NCBI GenBank assembly: GCA_000697475.1
Contig: JNEU01001145.1
Coordinates: 62,001 to 126,000, forward strand
Length of the DNA stretch: 64,000 nucleotides
Direction: 5' to 3'
Source of the DNA: Lichtheimia corymbifera B2541
Taxonomy: Eukaryota; Mucoromycota; Mucoromycetes; Mucorales; Lichtheimiaceae
Shown here: positions 38,114 to 48,610 of the stretch, piece by piece
Numbering within the stretch: position 1 is the stretch's first letter
Layout of the letters: every line of letters begins with the position of its first letter
Notes under the pieces: model-generated
The model's input: only the letters and a program-made list of their open reading frames with translations
Told to the model about the DNA's origin: nothing
Database searches by the model: none
Made by a program: the position numbers and the translations under genes

Positions 38114-40552
38114 TTATATATTATTAGACATTGAATTGCTAGTTCGAATATTGGGTCTCTGCCAAATGCTCACACGACCGCGTCGATCTGTTGTGACAAT
38201 TACATCTTCACGGAAATATACACCAACGCATGGATCGGCATGCACGGTCTTGACCATTGTAGGTTGAAGAAATGCAACGTGATCTTTTGATTGAACTGGG
38301 TGCAAGATTGGTGTGCGATCTTCTAATGCTTTCAATATGTTTGGCGCAGGATGATGCTGTGATGAAACAGAGCTTCCTCGATATCTTCCAGTAGTCGTCC
38401 GCTACATTAAGGAATGGTTTTTTTGCTGGTTAGATAAACATATATGCATGCCACCTTTACCGCTCTTACCGCTTTTGGCCGATGTAATGCATTCACTGAG
38501 AAATCCCACAGTATCAACTTGGCGTCTTCTCCAACACTTGCAAACCGGTAAACATTCTCATCGCACCGCCATGGATCAAAAGCAACACCCGTCACCTAAT
38601 TAAAGTTAGGATATACCAATGACTCTATTCCATCTCGACTTACCCAGGAGGTATGGCCCTGACATCGAGCAATAATACGTTGTTCATGGAACGCCCAAAT
38701 AGTCACCAAGTCATCTTCTCCTCCAGTCTAGTGATATAATGATAGCAAGTTAGAAACAAGAATATGTCACATACGCCACGTTTAGAATTACCAAGATATA
38801 TCGTCCATCAGGGCTCCACGCTACACTCGTCAAACCTCCATAGTATGATTGATAAATGTCGTCAAGCCTATATGCGAAGACAATCAGCCATTATTTTCCT
38901 AACAACTTGATGCCATGGATACTTACGTTTCCCGAACAAAGTTGATTACTCGTAACAAGCCATCCAAGCCTACCACTGCCACATGCTGACAATCCGGCGA
39001 AAAGGCAAAAGCTAAAAATGATCACAAGTAAGGGGTCTCACATATCACCATCATCTATCCATGGCGTTTCTCCTTACCCGTTATTGACTTGCTTGATAAT
39101 TTCCAATGCGAAACTGGATTCGATTTACGGCCTGAGGCTTTTGGAGATGGTTTGGAAATTCGAAACCTACATATAAAATCAAAGTTAGCTTGGTAGATGG
39201 ATGGGATAGATTAGGCTTACATGTATTTTTGTTCTTCGATAGTGACATTGGATGTATTCTTGTGGATATAGTGTGGTTGTGGTTGTTGAGCGTTGAGATT
39301 CCCCGTGCTAAAGTGTTTGCGTCGATGGTGACCGGACATGCCTGGTGGAGTGTTGCTTGAGAAACCAGTCATCATTCCATCACCAGGATGAAATGGCTCA
39401 TCTTCGCGGTCCTTGTCAAACATGATAATCACACCATCAGAGAACGAAGCCATGAATATATTCTCAGATCCCGGGAGCCATCGTATCATTGTCACAGATG
39501 AAGAGCTCATGATTCCCTAAAGTATGGTGTAAGACACAAAGCATGCCTTCCTCCTCAAGGATGACATACCCCTTTGTTGATCCTGCCATATTTGTTGCAC
39601 AATGGATCGAACCAAACAACATCTCCAGAAGTGAATCCAATAATAACATCCAAATGGTCGGATCCTCTCGTTAAAAGGTTGACATCATGTGACGTTGGGC
39701 ACGCTTTGGCAAATACGACTCTCGTCAATGGTTCCTATAAAAGAATGGATCCATTTACCCGTTAATAAACTGGGAGGTATCATTGTTGTCAGTGTGTGAT
39801 TTACCTTTGGTCTACCAAATGCATCCACCCAAACAAAGTTGCTTCCACAATTGTAAAATAAGTTGGTATCATCGCTGGTTCTTGCTACCAGTATTTTGGC
39901 AAGTTGATTATTGGTGACAATTCTGGATACAAAGCTGGATGTTGTTCTTGTAATGTCGGTCATGGGTATTCGTCGACCCACCGTATTGTTCCTTGAGAGA
40001 AATGAAAATGCAGTGGATGGTGGAGGAGAAGGTGGGATGATAGAAGGTGAAGCCGATGATAGAAAAGAAGGCCCTTCCAATGAAGAGCCAAGCCTTGGAT
40101 TTGTGTGATCGATTGCAGTGTTGGTATGGTGTGAGCTGTTGCTGCTGGAAATAGACGACAAATCCTCATCCTCAGAGCCACGTCGTATCAGTGAACGAGC
40201 ACCAGGAAGAGGTTCATATCGCTGCATTTGGTTGGGCACTGACTCCTTGTATTTAATCGAGATAAGGCTGGCCGTTGTCCCAATAGAAAAGGTAGGTTGT
40301 AACGACCGAAAAGCGATATGGTGAGCAAGTTGATATGTTCCTTCAGGTGCTTGGAATTCTCGGCAGTCATGATTGGGTATAGAAGGTGGACAATAAGTCG
40401 TCAATGCTGGAGCGGACGACGATCGAAGAGCATCACCAGCCGAATGCCGTCGAGTCAAAAAGTTCCCACCTGTTACTGAAACAGACTACATTACAATCTA
40501 GCATTAGTCACTGCTCGACTCAGCAACCCATATTATCGCCATGAATTACCAT
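38114..40552 (-). CDS. WDR20/CreC-like WD40 protein
   Basis: Ten exons: 40552-40550 (ATG alone), 40485-39805, 39734-39570, 39516-39221, 39166-39078, 39011-38927, 38867-38792, 38727-38644, 38595-38470, 38401-38114; 630 aa. The WD propeller blades include [77 protein letters not shown] and [20 protein letters not shown]. The C-terminal blade ends [14 protein letters not shown], resembling the WDR20/CreC ending. In other fungi CreC is the partner of the deubiquitinase CreB in carbon catabolite control, and WDR20 activates USP12/46. Function here is inferred by orthology. Exon 9 could end at either of two tandem in-phase donors (GTAAGA at 38469 or GTAAAG nine bases later). Confidence 0.9.
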
Positions 40553-41041
40553 AGAATGGACAGCTTTTCGACCAATGTGTATATATGAAGAGTCGAGGTT
40601 GGGTTTCAACAGCACAGCAACAAGGTCAAAGCATTCAACCCTGCAAATTGTATAGCCGCCAGCCCATTTGGTTAACCACCTAGCATAACACCTTGCTTCC
40701 ACATCACACTCTGCTCCCCTCACCCATATAAATTCGAGATATCTCACTTATCCAATATATAAATGAATACTATTTATAACACTTGGCTGACATCATTTCG
40801 TGTATACGTTAATAAAGACATCCCCTTATCTCGGGAGTCTATTCATGCACTACGACTGGTACAACGATGGTTGCACTTGTACAAGATCACACGCGTATAA
40901 TATATAATCCATTGATCATCCAGCTGACTTATGTCCCACCAAAAATAAAAGATGATGATGAGGAGGAGGTAAAAGCAAATGTTTTAATGAACGGGAATGG
41001 GTATCGGGTTGGGGGCTATGCTACTGGAAACAAAGCTAAGG
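40553..41041. other. Intergenic region between WDR20-like and VAM7 genes
   Basis: About 490 bp; promoter of the WDR20-like gene and 3' flank of VAM7. No ORF with support. Confidence 0.45.
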
Positions 41042-42190
41042 TTATTTGATGGTAGCGAGTTTCTTGTTGGCGAATTTGAGCTTGAGGCCTGTACGATCTA
41101 CATCAGCATCCAACTCATCCAAGATCTGGTTCTGGGTCTCTAGTTCATCTCCAATAGCCAATCCAAGTTGTCGTTGACGAGCCAAGAGTGCACTGAATTG
41201 CTCCACTTGAAGGTCTTGATCCTTCATCACTTGTTGCTGATATTGTACCAACCCTTCATTATCCAATCCACGAGTCTCCTCTGTTTCTTTAGCCAACTGA
41301 TTTGCTGCTGCAGCGCCAAATGCACGACCAGGACCGATAGTGTTATTTCGACGTGCTGATCCTCGTTGTTGTTGTTGCTGTGTTCCATTGCTCGATGCTG
41401 GGAAACCGAAATTCTGTGCTGCACTATTACCACCATCACCACCGTTGGCCATTGGTTTCTCACTAACGCTATTGGCACGGCGAGGAGATTGTTGCTTGAG
41501 TAACTCTTGCTCCTGACGACCGGAATTCACCAATTTGAGTAATGCATCCTTCTCATCACGCAACGTGTTGAGCATATCTTGACGTCTCCTGGTTTCACCA
41601 TCGGCCAAATGAAGTCCTCCTAACCCAGCATCCAGATTCGATAGTCGTGATGATAATGTCAACAATAACTTTTTGGCTTGCACCGTGCAGTTGTGGGAAG
41701 CGGATATTTCATTGCGCGCAATATGAGTACTGCGTCGATTGATAAGAGATCGAACCTCTCGAGCCATGTTGTTCATATCATTGTATTCGTCAAGCCAAGT
41801 CTCTGATGTGTACATGGTGGATGCATCCAATGAACGCCCCACTGGAATAGCTAAGAACTCCTTCCAAATATCCGTCTGTCTCCAACGATCATCTCGGCTG
41901 CTTAGGATACCACGCAAGTAGGCTTCTAATCCACGTCGTCGCTCTTCAACCTTGTCTGGACTGGAAAATGTGGAAGGAAAGATGCGCTTGCTCGGTAGAT
42001 TGACGGGTGGAGGATGCGATGGGAAGATCTTGAGGAATTGGTTATGCAGCTTCTCGAATTCAGAATAGCGCTTCCAAACAACCCATGTCCTAACAGCGGC
42101 ATGCACTTCAACTTGGTACACAGTATGGGGCTTGGGTGTAGAACGAGTATCGGAAGATTGTATAAAGATGGCTTGAATAACTTCACTCAT
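41042..42190 (-). CDS. Vam7-like PX-domain Qc-SNARE
   Basis: A single exon of 382 aa, unusual in this intron-rich window. Residues 1 to about 115 form a PX domain (WKRYSEFEKLHNQF, FPPSHPPPVNLPSKRIF-type segment), which binds phosphatidylinositol 3-phosphate. A Gln/Ser/Asn-rich linker follows, then a C-terminal SNARE heptad region, VMKDQDLQVEQFSALLARQR through ILDELDADVDRTGLKLKFANKKL, with no transmembrane segment, as in Vam7. The protein works with Vam3, Vti1 and Nyv1 in homotypic vacuole fusion. The ATG at 42190 is the first Met of the frame. Confidence 0.94.
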   Translation of the reverse strand: MSEVIQAIFIQSSDTRSTPKPHTVYQVEVHAAVRTWVVWKRYSEFEKLHNQFLKIFPSHPPPVNLPSKRIFPSTFSSPDKVEERRRGLEAYLRGILSSRDDRWRQTDIWKEFLAIPVGRSLDASTMYTSETWLDEYNDMNNMAREVRSLINRRSTHIARNEISASHNCTVQAKKLLLTLSSRLSNLDAGLGGLHLADGETRRRQDMLNTLRDEKDALLKLVNSGRQEQELLKQQSPRRANSVSEKPMANGGDGGNSAAQNFGFPASSNGTQQQQQRGSARRNNTIGPGRAFGAAAANQLAKETEETRGLDNEGLVQYQQQVMKDQDLQVEQFSALLARQRQLGLAIGDELETQNQILDELDADVDRTGLKLKFANKKLATIK

Positions 42191-42336
42191 TGACACAAGG
42201 AGTTAAAAAGAAAAAAAGGGAAGAGAGAAAAAGAGAGAGAGAGAGTGTGTGTGTGTGTATAGGAGGATCATTGTTTCACAAAGGGTCTTTATATTGTTTG
42301 AGACTAGCATTTGTCATACACGTATACTACTACTAC

Positions 42337-44539
42337 TTAACAACCAGGTTGTGCAAGACGACGTATACTTTCACCATGGGCTTGCTGTTCCTTTGTAGGG
42401 AATACCTTGTAAGGATTCATGATTCCATTTGGATCAAAGAGCTTCTTGATATCCCTCATGCGGTTAATGATGTTTTCAGATTTGGTAAACGCAAGATACG
42501 GAGCCTACAGCCACTTTTGGTCAGGGACACACGGATGCATGTGAGCTGTGCAGCATTGTTACTATGTACAATACCTTCATCAATCCCATTCCATGTTCTG
42601 CACTGCAGCTACCATAATGCTTAGAAGTCCACTCATACACGAAATCATCAATCTTCTCTCGCACTGCTTCATCATCTCTCAATGCAGGGATCTAATAAAG
42701 GTGCATCTTGATTAATCAACCTTGTCATCCTTCTTGAAAAAGTCAGCATAATACAACGTACTGTCAAATGCATGTTGCCATCACCAACATGACCATATCC
42801 ATATACAGCATAGATGTCCGTTCCTATGAGACCTTCCTTGGTAGCCCATTCGCGTGTTGCTGTCACCAAATCATATAATAATGGCATCTCAAGTGATATA
42901 TCAAAATGAATAGAACTTGGCCCACATTGCACGATGGCTCGTGGTGTATTCGATCGCCATGACCAAAAACTCTCAATCTGTTGTTGTGATGATATAGTAA
43001 TCAGTAAACAATCCGATCCTTTCTGCAGCTTCTGCATATGTTTGGTATCCTCATCCGTACCTCATCCGGTGTTCTGGCAACTGCGCCTTCCAAAATAACG
43101 CCCTGAGCGAGCATGTTTTTCAAGAACCTGTCAGCCCTCTATAAAAGGCTATGTAAGCCCTTTGCATATATATTACGATTTGTCGCCAATAAAGCACTTA
43201 CCAGATCCTCAATTTCACGGTCCTTGCCTGCTGTTTCCATGACAACGAAAAACGGGTGTTCATCACTGATAGGGAAAGCAGATCCTTTTGGTACTTGAAA
43301 GTCTTTTTCTTTTACCACCTCGACCGTGGATTTGTCAAGTACTTCAAATGCGCTAATAGTCTCAGGCAATTCACGACGTGCCAAGGTATACGCTTTGACA
43401 ACATCCTCAAATGACCGAAGGGCAATAATGAAAACATTCACTGCTTCACGGATTTGAGCAGTAGCAATGCTCACTCCAGTGACAATACCCAATGTCCCTT
43501 CTGATCCAATAAAGAGATTTTTCAAATGGTATCCGGTGTTGTCTTTTCGCATGGTGCTCAAATTATCAATAATGGACCCATCCGGTAAAACCTAAGGTAG
43601 TAGTAGCATGTCAGCTCGTATTGCTTCCATAAACATGCCTATCCCATACACTTACCACTTCGAGGCCCATGACACTACCATGCAGGTTTCCAAAACGCAT
43701 CTGTCGGATGCCTCCGGCGTTGGTAGAAATGTTACCACCAATTTGACAAGCATGTCTTGCTGGTAAATCCAAAGGTATCTGCATATAATCCATCAGCCAA
43801 TGGCGAAAGATGCAGTCATCCTCAATCCTGCAAATCATTTTCCAGCATACCTGAAACCCAGCACGTCCGAGGAATGCGTCAAGATCTTGTAACACGCATC
43901 CAGCGTCGCACACCAAATCACCTAATCGTCGTGAGAATTTGGTTAGCACATCATGCACACACACACACACATACAAGTTTTATGTCCCTACCTCGTAGCT
44001 CATCAAACTTGCGGATAGTTTTCATGTTTTCGGTACTCACAATGATTTCATCAAAGACAGGGATCGATCCTATTATAGGGAACTGCTTGCATGAATAATG
44101 GCACATGTATCCTTTAACAGTTTCCATTTCTGGTTTCATGGATACCGACCTCCTGATGCACCTGTATTGCCGCCTTGAGGCACCACAGCAATGCACTCGT
44201 CATTGCAATACTTGAGAATCTTGGAGACTTGATCAGTGGTCTCAGGAAGCAAAATAAGAGACGTGTTGGCTCGAAACATGTTGTACCAATCACAGGTGTA
44301 TTTGGTATGCTGTTCATTTGTGATAGCATCTCGCTCTAGAACGCACTTTTCGGGTAGAATGCTTTTGAAATAGGCTACGTCCTTGTCTTCGAGCTGTAAT
44401 CCACATCATCAATAATGCGTCAATCAGCTAATAGCACTTGGCACAAACATACCTTTTTGTATCGTTGATCACGCTTCACTCGATCGAGCTTCTCACATGT
44501 GAGCTGGGTTAATTGAAAACCATGCTTATCTGCAGTCAT
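42337..44539 (-). CDS. FAD-linked D-2-hydroxyglutarate/D-lactate dehydrogenase
   Basis: Ten exons: 44539-44453, 44393-44150, 44069-43992, 43921-43851, 43778-43656, 43591-43202, 43138-43061, 42977-42762, 42691-42575, 42504-42337; 523 aa. FAD-binding type-4 motifs: VPQGGNTGASGGSIPVFDEI, PARHACQIGGNISTNAGG, LFIGSEGTLGIVTG. The C-terminal catalytic domain has YGYGHVGDGNMHL and CSAEHGMG, whose His residues ligate the metal in this family. It oxidises D-2-hydroxyglutarate or D-lactate. The annotated start (MTADKHGF) lacks an evident mitochondrial presequence. An in-frame ATG at 44623 would add 28 residues with a hydrophobic stretch, so location is uncertain. Intron 2 uses the weak donor GTCGGT. Confidence 0.92.
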
Positions 44540-45916
44540 TGTGAGTAGATGTGGGAAGCAAAAGAAAGAAAGGAAAAGGTTGCAGATTGTAGATCCAGGG
44601 ACTTTTTGATCATCAAAGTTCATGCTGAGTATACATGTCGGGTTCCCACCTCTTATTCGCCGAGGCACACACAATATAATCAACCGCAGGTGATCACCGA
44701 ATGTTGTGGCTGTTACAATGAAACACACTGCCCCTTCCACATTGCATACATATGAGTTGCATGCTTTGGTAGATTAAACTGCAATGCATGTCAGCACAAT
44801 ACTGGTGATAGCTGGTGCTATCGCAAGACCAAACAACGCAAGGTAATAGCTGTGAGACGGATTGACATTACTGGGATGTTATGCATAGCAACCTGGTATC
44901 AGCAAGCGACCTAGGACCCGGTGATTGCCGTGTGAGCAGTGCACTGTAATACGTATAAAAACGATACGCTGATGAATATACGCAGCTCTTAAAAGCACTA
45001 TATATCGAATGAATGACACCATTAATCGTATGATAACGCAAAAAGGAAAAGTGGTCAAGCATAGTAGTCATGGCAACAGCAGCCAGGTCATATGGCTCAA
45101 TCCAACAACAATGGGTACAATGCAGCTATTATCTTCATATTTGGTATCAGCGACAAGCTTGACGATGATATTTCACCTTGTCGTCCAGGGGCAGCATTGG
45201 ATATCAACAATAATGTTGTACACCTCGTTCATCCAATCATAAGTGAGTGTATCATCGTCAGGCGTGATAATTACATGGCATGAGATAAAGCCTGGTTAAA
45301 TAAGAAATGTGCTGCCAACGTATCCCATCCTATCGTGAGCAACGATTTGTAATGAATCGTAAGGTTACGTGTGCTGCCAGGGAAGAATCCCGAAACTTCC
45401 ATTTTGTATTCAGCTTGCATTCTCGATTAATGGGTGTCTCATTTTGAAAGCACACAATCCATGAGACCCTTTCAGGGTTGGTACAATGACTATTATCAAC
45501 ATCAAGGTGGTACAAAGGGGGTGGATCGTGAGAGTAATTTTTGATATCAATCAACTATCAACCAACATGATGATATAATCATGTCAAGAAGAGAGCAACA
45601 ATGTAATACCATAGCAAACAAAAAGATGATAAACTGCAAGTCTCATTAATAGCCAAGAGAATTAAATGAAAGAAAGAAAATGAACAAAAGAGCCTGCTAT
45701 GATGAAGATAATATATTACAAGTGTGGTCTCATTCCATTCGTTCACAAAAAGTCGTGAGGGGAAGCTGGGCTAAACCATGGAACGGACCATAAATGGTAA
45801 TCATCATCGCTGGGTAAACCAAGCCACCGGACAGGTATAAAATGGAGGCGCTCACTCATTTAAAATCTCTTTACCACAGGCACTTCTTCCTTTTCTTCAC
45901 ACTTCTTTATATAAAC
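44540..45916. other. Intergenic region between divergent dehydrogenase and TBP genes
   Basis: About 1.4 kb, AT-rich, with chance ORFs only. The right end is the TBP promoter. No RNA gene or repeat recognised. Confidence 0.45.
45836..45842 (+). promoter_or_regulatory. TATA box of the TBP gene
   Basis: TATAAAA 75 bp upstream of the ATG at 45917, within GGTATAAAATGG. It raises the possibility of TBP autoregulation, which is inference. Confidence 0.7.
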
Positions 45917-46925
45917 ATGTCCGGTTTCAACATTGCCACACCTTCCATAACCACTCCTGCTGTGCAGACACCATCCGTACCAACTCCAATGCAGAATCCT
46001 ACTACGCCATTTGCTTTGCCATCTACACCAGCACCCATCGATGCACCCACACCTAGTAACAAAGATCAGAACCCTTACGCAGTGGCTGGCATCACCCCTA
46101 TTCTGCAGTAAGTATATTGTTTGCTGCCTGATCAGGGTGTACGCGGATGGTGGTGCGTTCCACGCGTATAACTTTTTTTTGACACGATCTGCTTCCTTTT
46201 TGCAGAAACATTGTGGCAACTGTCAATTTGGACTGTCGACTTGATCTCAAAACTATTGCACTCCATGCTCGTAACGCTGAATACAACCCAAAGGTATACA
46301 TGGGATGGATATTTTATATATGCAAATGGTCGGCTAAAGCCTCTGGTCAACTGCATTGTTTTAGCGCTTTGCTGCTGTGATCATGCGTATCCGTGAGCCC
46401 AAGACTACTGCGTTGATCTTTGCATCTGGCAAAATGGTGGTGACAGGTGCCAAATCTGAGGATGATTCCAAACTTGCCGCACGCAAATATGCAAGAATTA
46501 TTCAAAAGTTGGGCTTCCCAAGCAAATTCACAGACTTCAAGATTCAAAACATTGTGGGCTCATGCGATGTGCGATTCCCTATTCGATTGGAAGGTCTGGC
46601 TTATTCTCACGGACACTTTAGTTCCGTAAGTATTTCATGCTTGGGAATGGGTGTTGGTGATTTTGGATTGTTGACGGGATGGGTGGGTGGGAGGGAGAGG
46701 GAGGGAGGATGTTGCAATGTGCTTTTGGAGCGGGGGTATTGATATTGCCATTAGTATGAGCCAGAGCTGTTTCCTGGTCTTATTTATCGTATGGTCAAGC
46801 CGAAAATCGTGTTGTTGATCTTTGTGTCTGGCAAAATCGTATTGACTGGTGCCAAGGTGCGTGAAGAGATTTATCAAGCATTCCAAGCTATATACCCTGT
46901 GCTTCTCGAGTTCCGAAAGCCTTGA
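45917..46925 (+). CDS. TATA-binding protein (TBP)
   Basis: Exons 45917-46107, 46206-46293, 46365-46625, 46755-46925; 236 aa. A Pro/Thr-rich N-terminus of about 60 residues precedes the saddle domain with both direct repeats: [20 protein letters not shown] ... [21 protein letters not shown], and [20 protein letters not shown] ... [20 protein letters not shown]. The DNA-intercalating phenylalanine pairs are in place. The protein nucleates pre-initiation complexes for all three RNA polymerases. C-terminus [12 protein letters not shown] is standard. Confidence 0.98.
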
Positions 46926-47424
46926 ACGCCATCATGATCTCTTTATCAACCTTGCACTGCACCCATCACCACATCATTCAATCACATCGGTCATGTATAT
47001 GAAGAAATGAAAAGGAATGGTCAACAACATATTACATTAGCGAAAAAAGTTATATCACTCCACATCTGTATCATATCACTACGCAGTTTAATAAAAACTG
47101 GCAACATTGTTCATACAAATAAAAAAAAAGCTTAGCTACTTACCATTGTCAAAATTAACGCACTGTCTCCCAATGCAATGATGTCTTTCCTAAACAAGGA
47201 GTCAAAAGGGTGTGTGCAACACGACGCGGGTATAAATTGGCTCGGCAATCCAAGGCGCAGCAATTCGCTTCTCTTTTGCCTTTCTCTTTTTCCTCCTCTT
47301 CTTTACTTGTTACATAAACCCTCTCTGCTTTTGACAAGAACAAAGGCAAGGAGGATTGACGGATTGTCTCATGCATCGAAATCTTTCTTTGCTGGAATAA
47401 AGGTCAACCAATACACATTTCAAT
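46926..47424. other. Intergenic region and promoter of the 97-aa ORF
   Basis: About 500 bp. Contains a TATA box at 47231 and a CT-rich leader near 47268-47330. Confidence 0.45.
47231..47237 (+). promoter_or_regulatory. TATA box upstream of 97-aa ORF
   Basis: TATAAAT followed after about 40 bp by a pyrimidine-rich tract, supporting real transcription of the downstream small ORF at 47425. Confidence 0.5.
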
Positions 47425-47718
47425 ATGGACACTGCTGCCACGAGTGATTCATCTTTGGAGTTGCCTCCCACACCACCAGCAGACGACAGTCCATTCTACG
47501 CAAACCACAACAATACTTCATTGCAGAATACACAATTCTCTACCGTAGCATCACTGCTGGTAGAGAACGAGCAAGCTGATATCCCACTTGAGCCATTCCT
47601 TTTTGCTGCACCGGATCAAGACTTTGAGCTTTTCCCTTGTAACCAAGATACAGAAAACTCGCAGCTGGAGCCACAGATATCGCTGTTTAGCGATTTACCA
47701 GGAGAGACAAGCAATTGA
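47425..47718 (+). CDS. Small acidic protein, 97 aa, unrecognised
   Basis: An intron-free ORF starting MDTAATSDSSLELPPTPPAD. It is acidic, Pro/Gln/Asn/Phe-rich and has no predicted helix-rich domain, signal peptide or membrane segment. Patches such as PLEPFLFAAPDQDFELF resemble acidic-hydrophobic transcriptional activation regions. I looked downstream for a DNA-binding exon such as a bZIP and found none. Support is the TATA box and CT-rich leader about 190 bp upstream. It may be a genuine short regulator or a fragment of a transcript with a different reading. Confidence 0.45.
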   Translation: MDTAATSDSSLELPPTPPADDSPFYANHNNTSLQNTQFSTVASLLVENEQADIPLEPFLFAAPDQDFELFPCNQDTENSQLEPQISLFSDLPGETSN

Positions 47719-48610
47719 CATTTTGTTCAAAGGTAAAGAAAAGAAGAAAAAGAGATAAAAAAGGAGAACACAAACACATTGCACCTATGCTTTGGACACT
47801 GACGTGGACTGGATCAAGCGTTTCTGGAGATATCGATCAATTCTATATTCCCTCCCATTTTTGTTACCCACCCCTTGTTGTATTCAACATGATTATCATT
47901 CCATCACACTGCTTTATCTTGCATTCAATGTTTTCTTTTGCCATTACAATAAAGGGTTATTTTGAGTTCAACGTTTGTGTTATCACCGTATACCCGATCT
48001 GGTGAAATGTTCAACTCCAATATGGTAAAACCAGCCCTGAATCATCCTCGGAAGCCAACATCCGGTCATTGCACACACACCACCACCACCACCACGTGCC
48101 TTTATCCATTGAGCACCTGCATACTACTACTACTATTATGTTGCCGAATCTTGTTTTATTCATTTTCCTTTTTCTTCTTCTTCTTTCCAATAAGGATATA
48201 GATGAGAGCGATGATTATATAAGCGTAAGTCGGCCTCGTCAAATACCAAGGGAGGGAGGGGGAAATCATAATGCAGAGAGAACATTTACTTGTGGTGGCT
48301 ATATACTTTGTGTTGCAGATGTCTTACAGGAAATGAAATGCAGTGAAACAGAAAAAGATGGTGCATGACAAAATGAAGGATAAATGATAGTAAAAGCTTT
48401 TTTTGTGTGAAAAGTGTCAAAGGGGGGTATCTCTCTCGCTCGTCTCTTTCACGAATCTCACCCTGTGTTGCCGTTAACGGAGTGCGAATGGAGGTTGTAT
48501 GTAAATCTTGTATGTGTGTGCATGCGTATGTTGTGTTGTGTGTTGTGTGTTGTGTGCTGTGTGTGTGTGTGTGTGTGTTTTTGTGCAAAATGGTGGTTGT
48601 TGCCTATATC
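47719..48610. other. Intergenic region with TG microsatellite
   Basis: About 890 bp before the PUF gene stop. It holds a short (CAC)n run near 48075-48100, a T-rich stretch near 48150-48190 and a TG-rich microsatellite at about 48535-48578. No gene recognised. Confidence 0.5.
48535..48578. repeat. TG microsatellite
   Basis: TGTTGTGTG units passing into (GT)10 in non-coding DNA downstream of the PUF gene. Confidence 0.8.
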
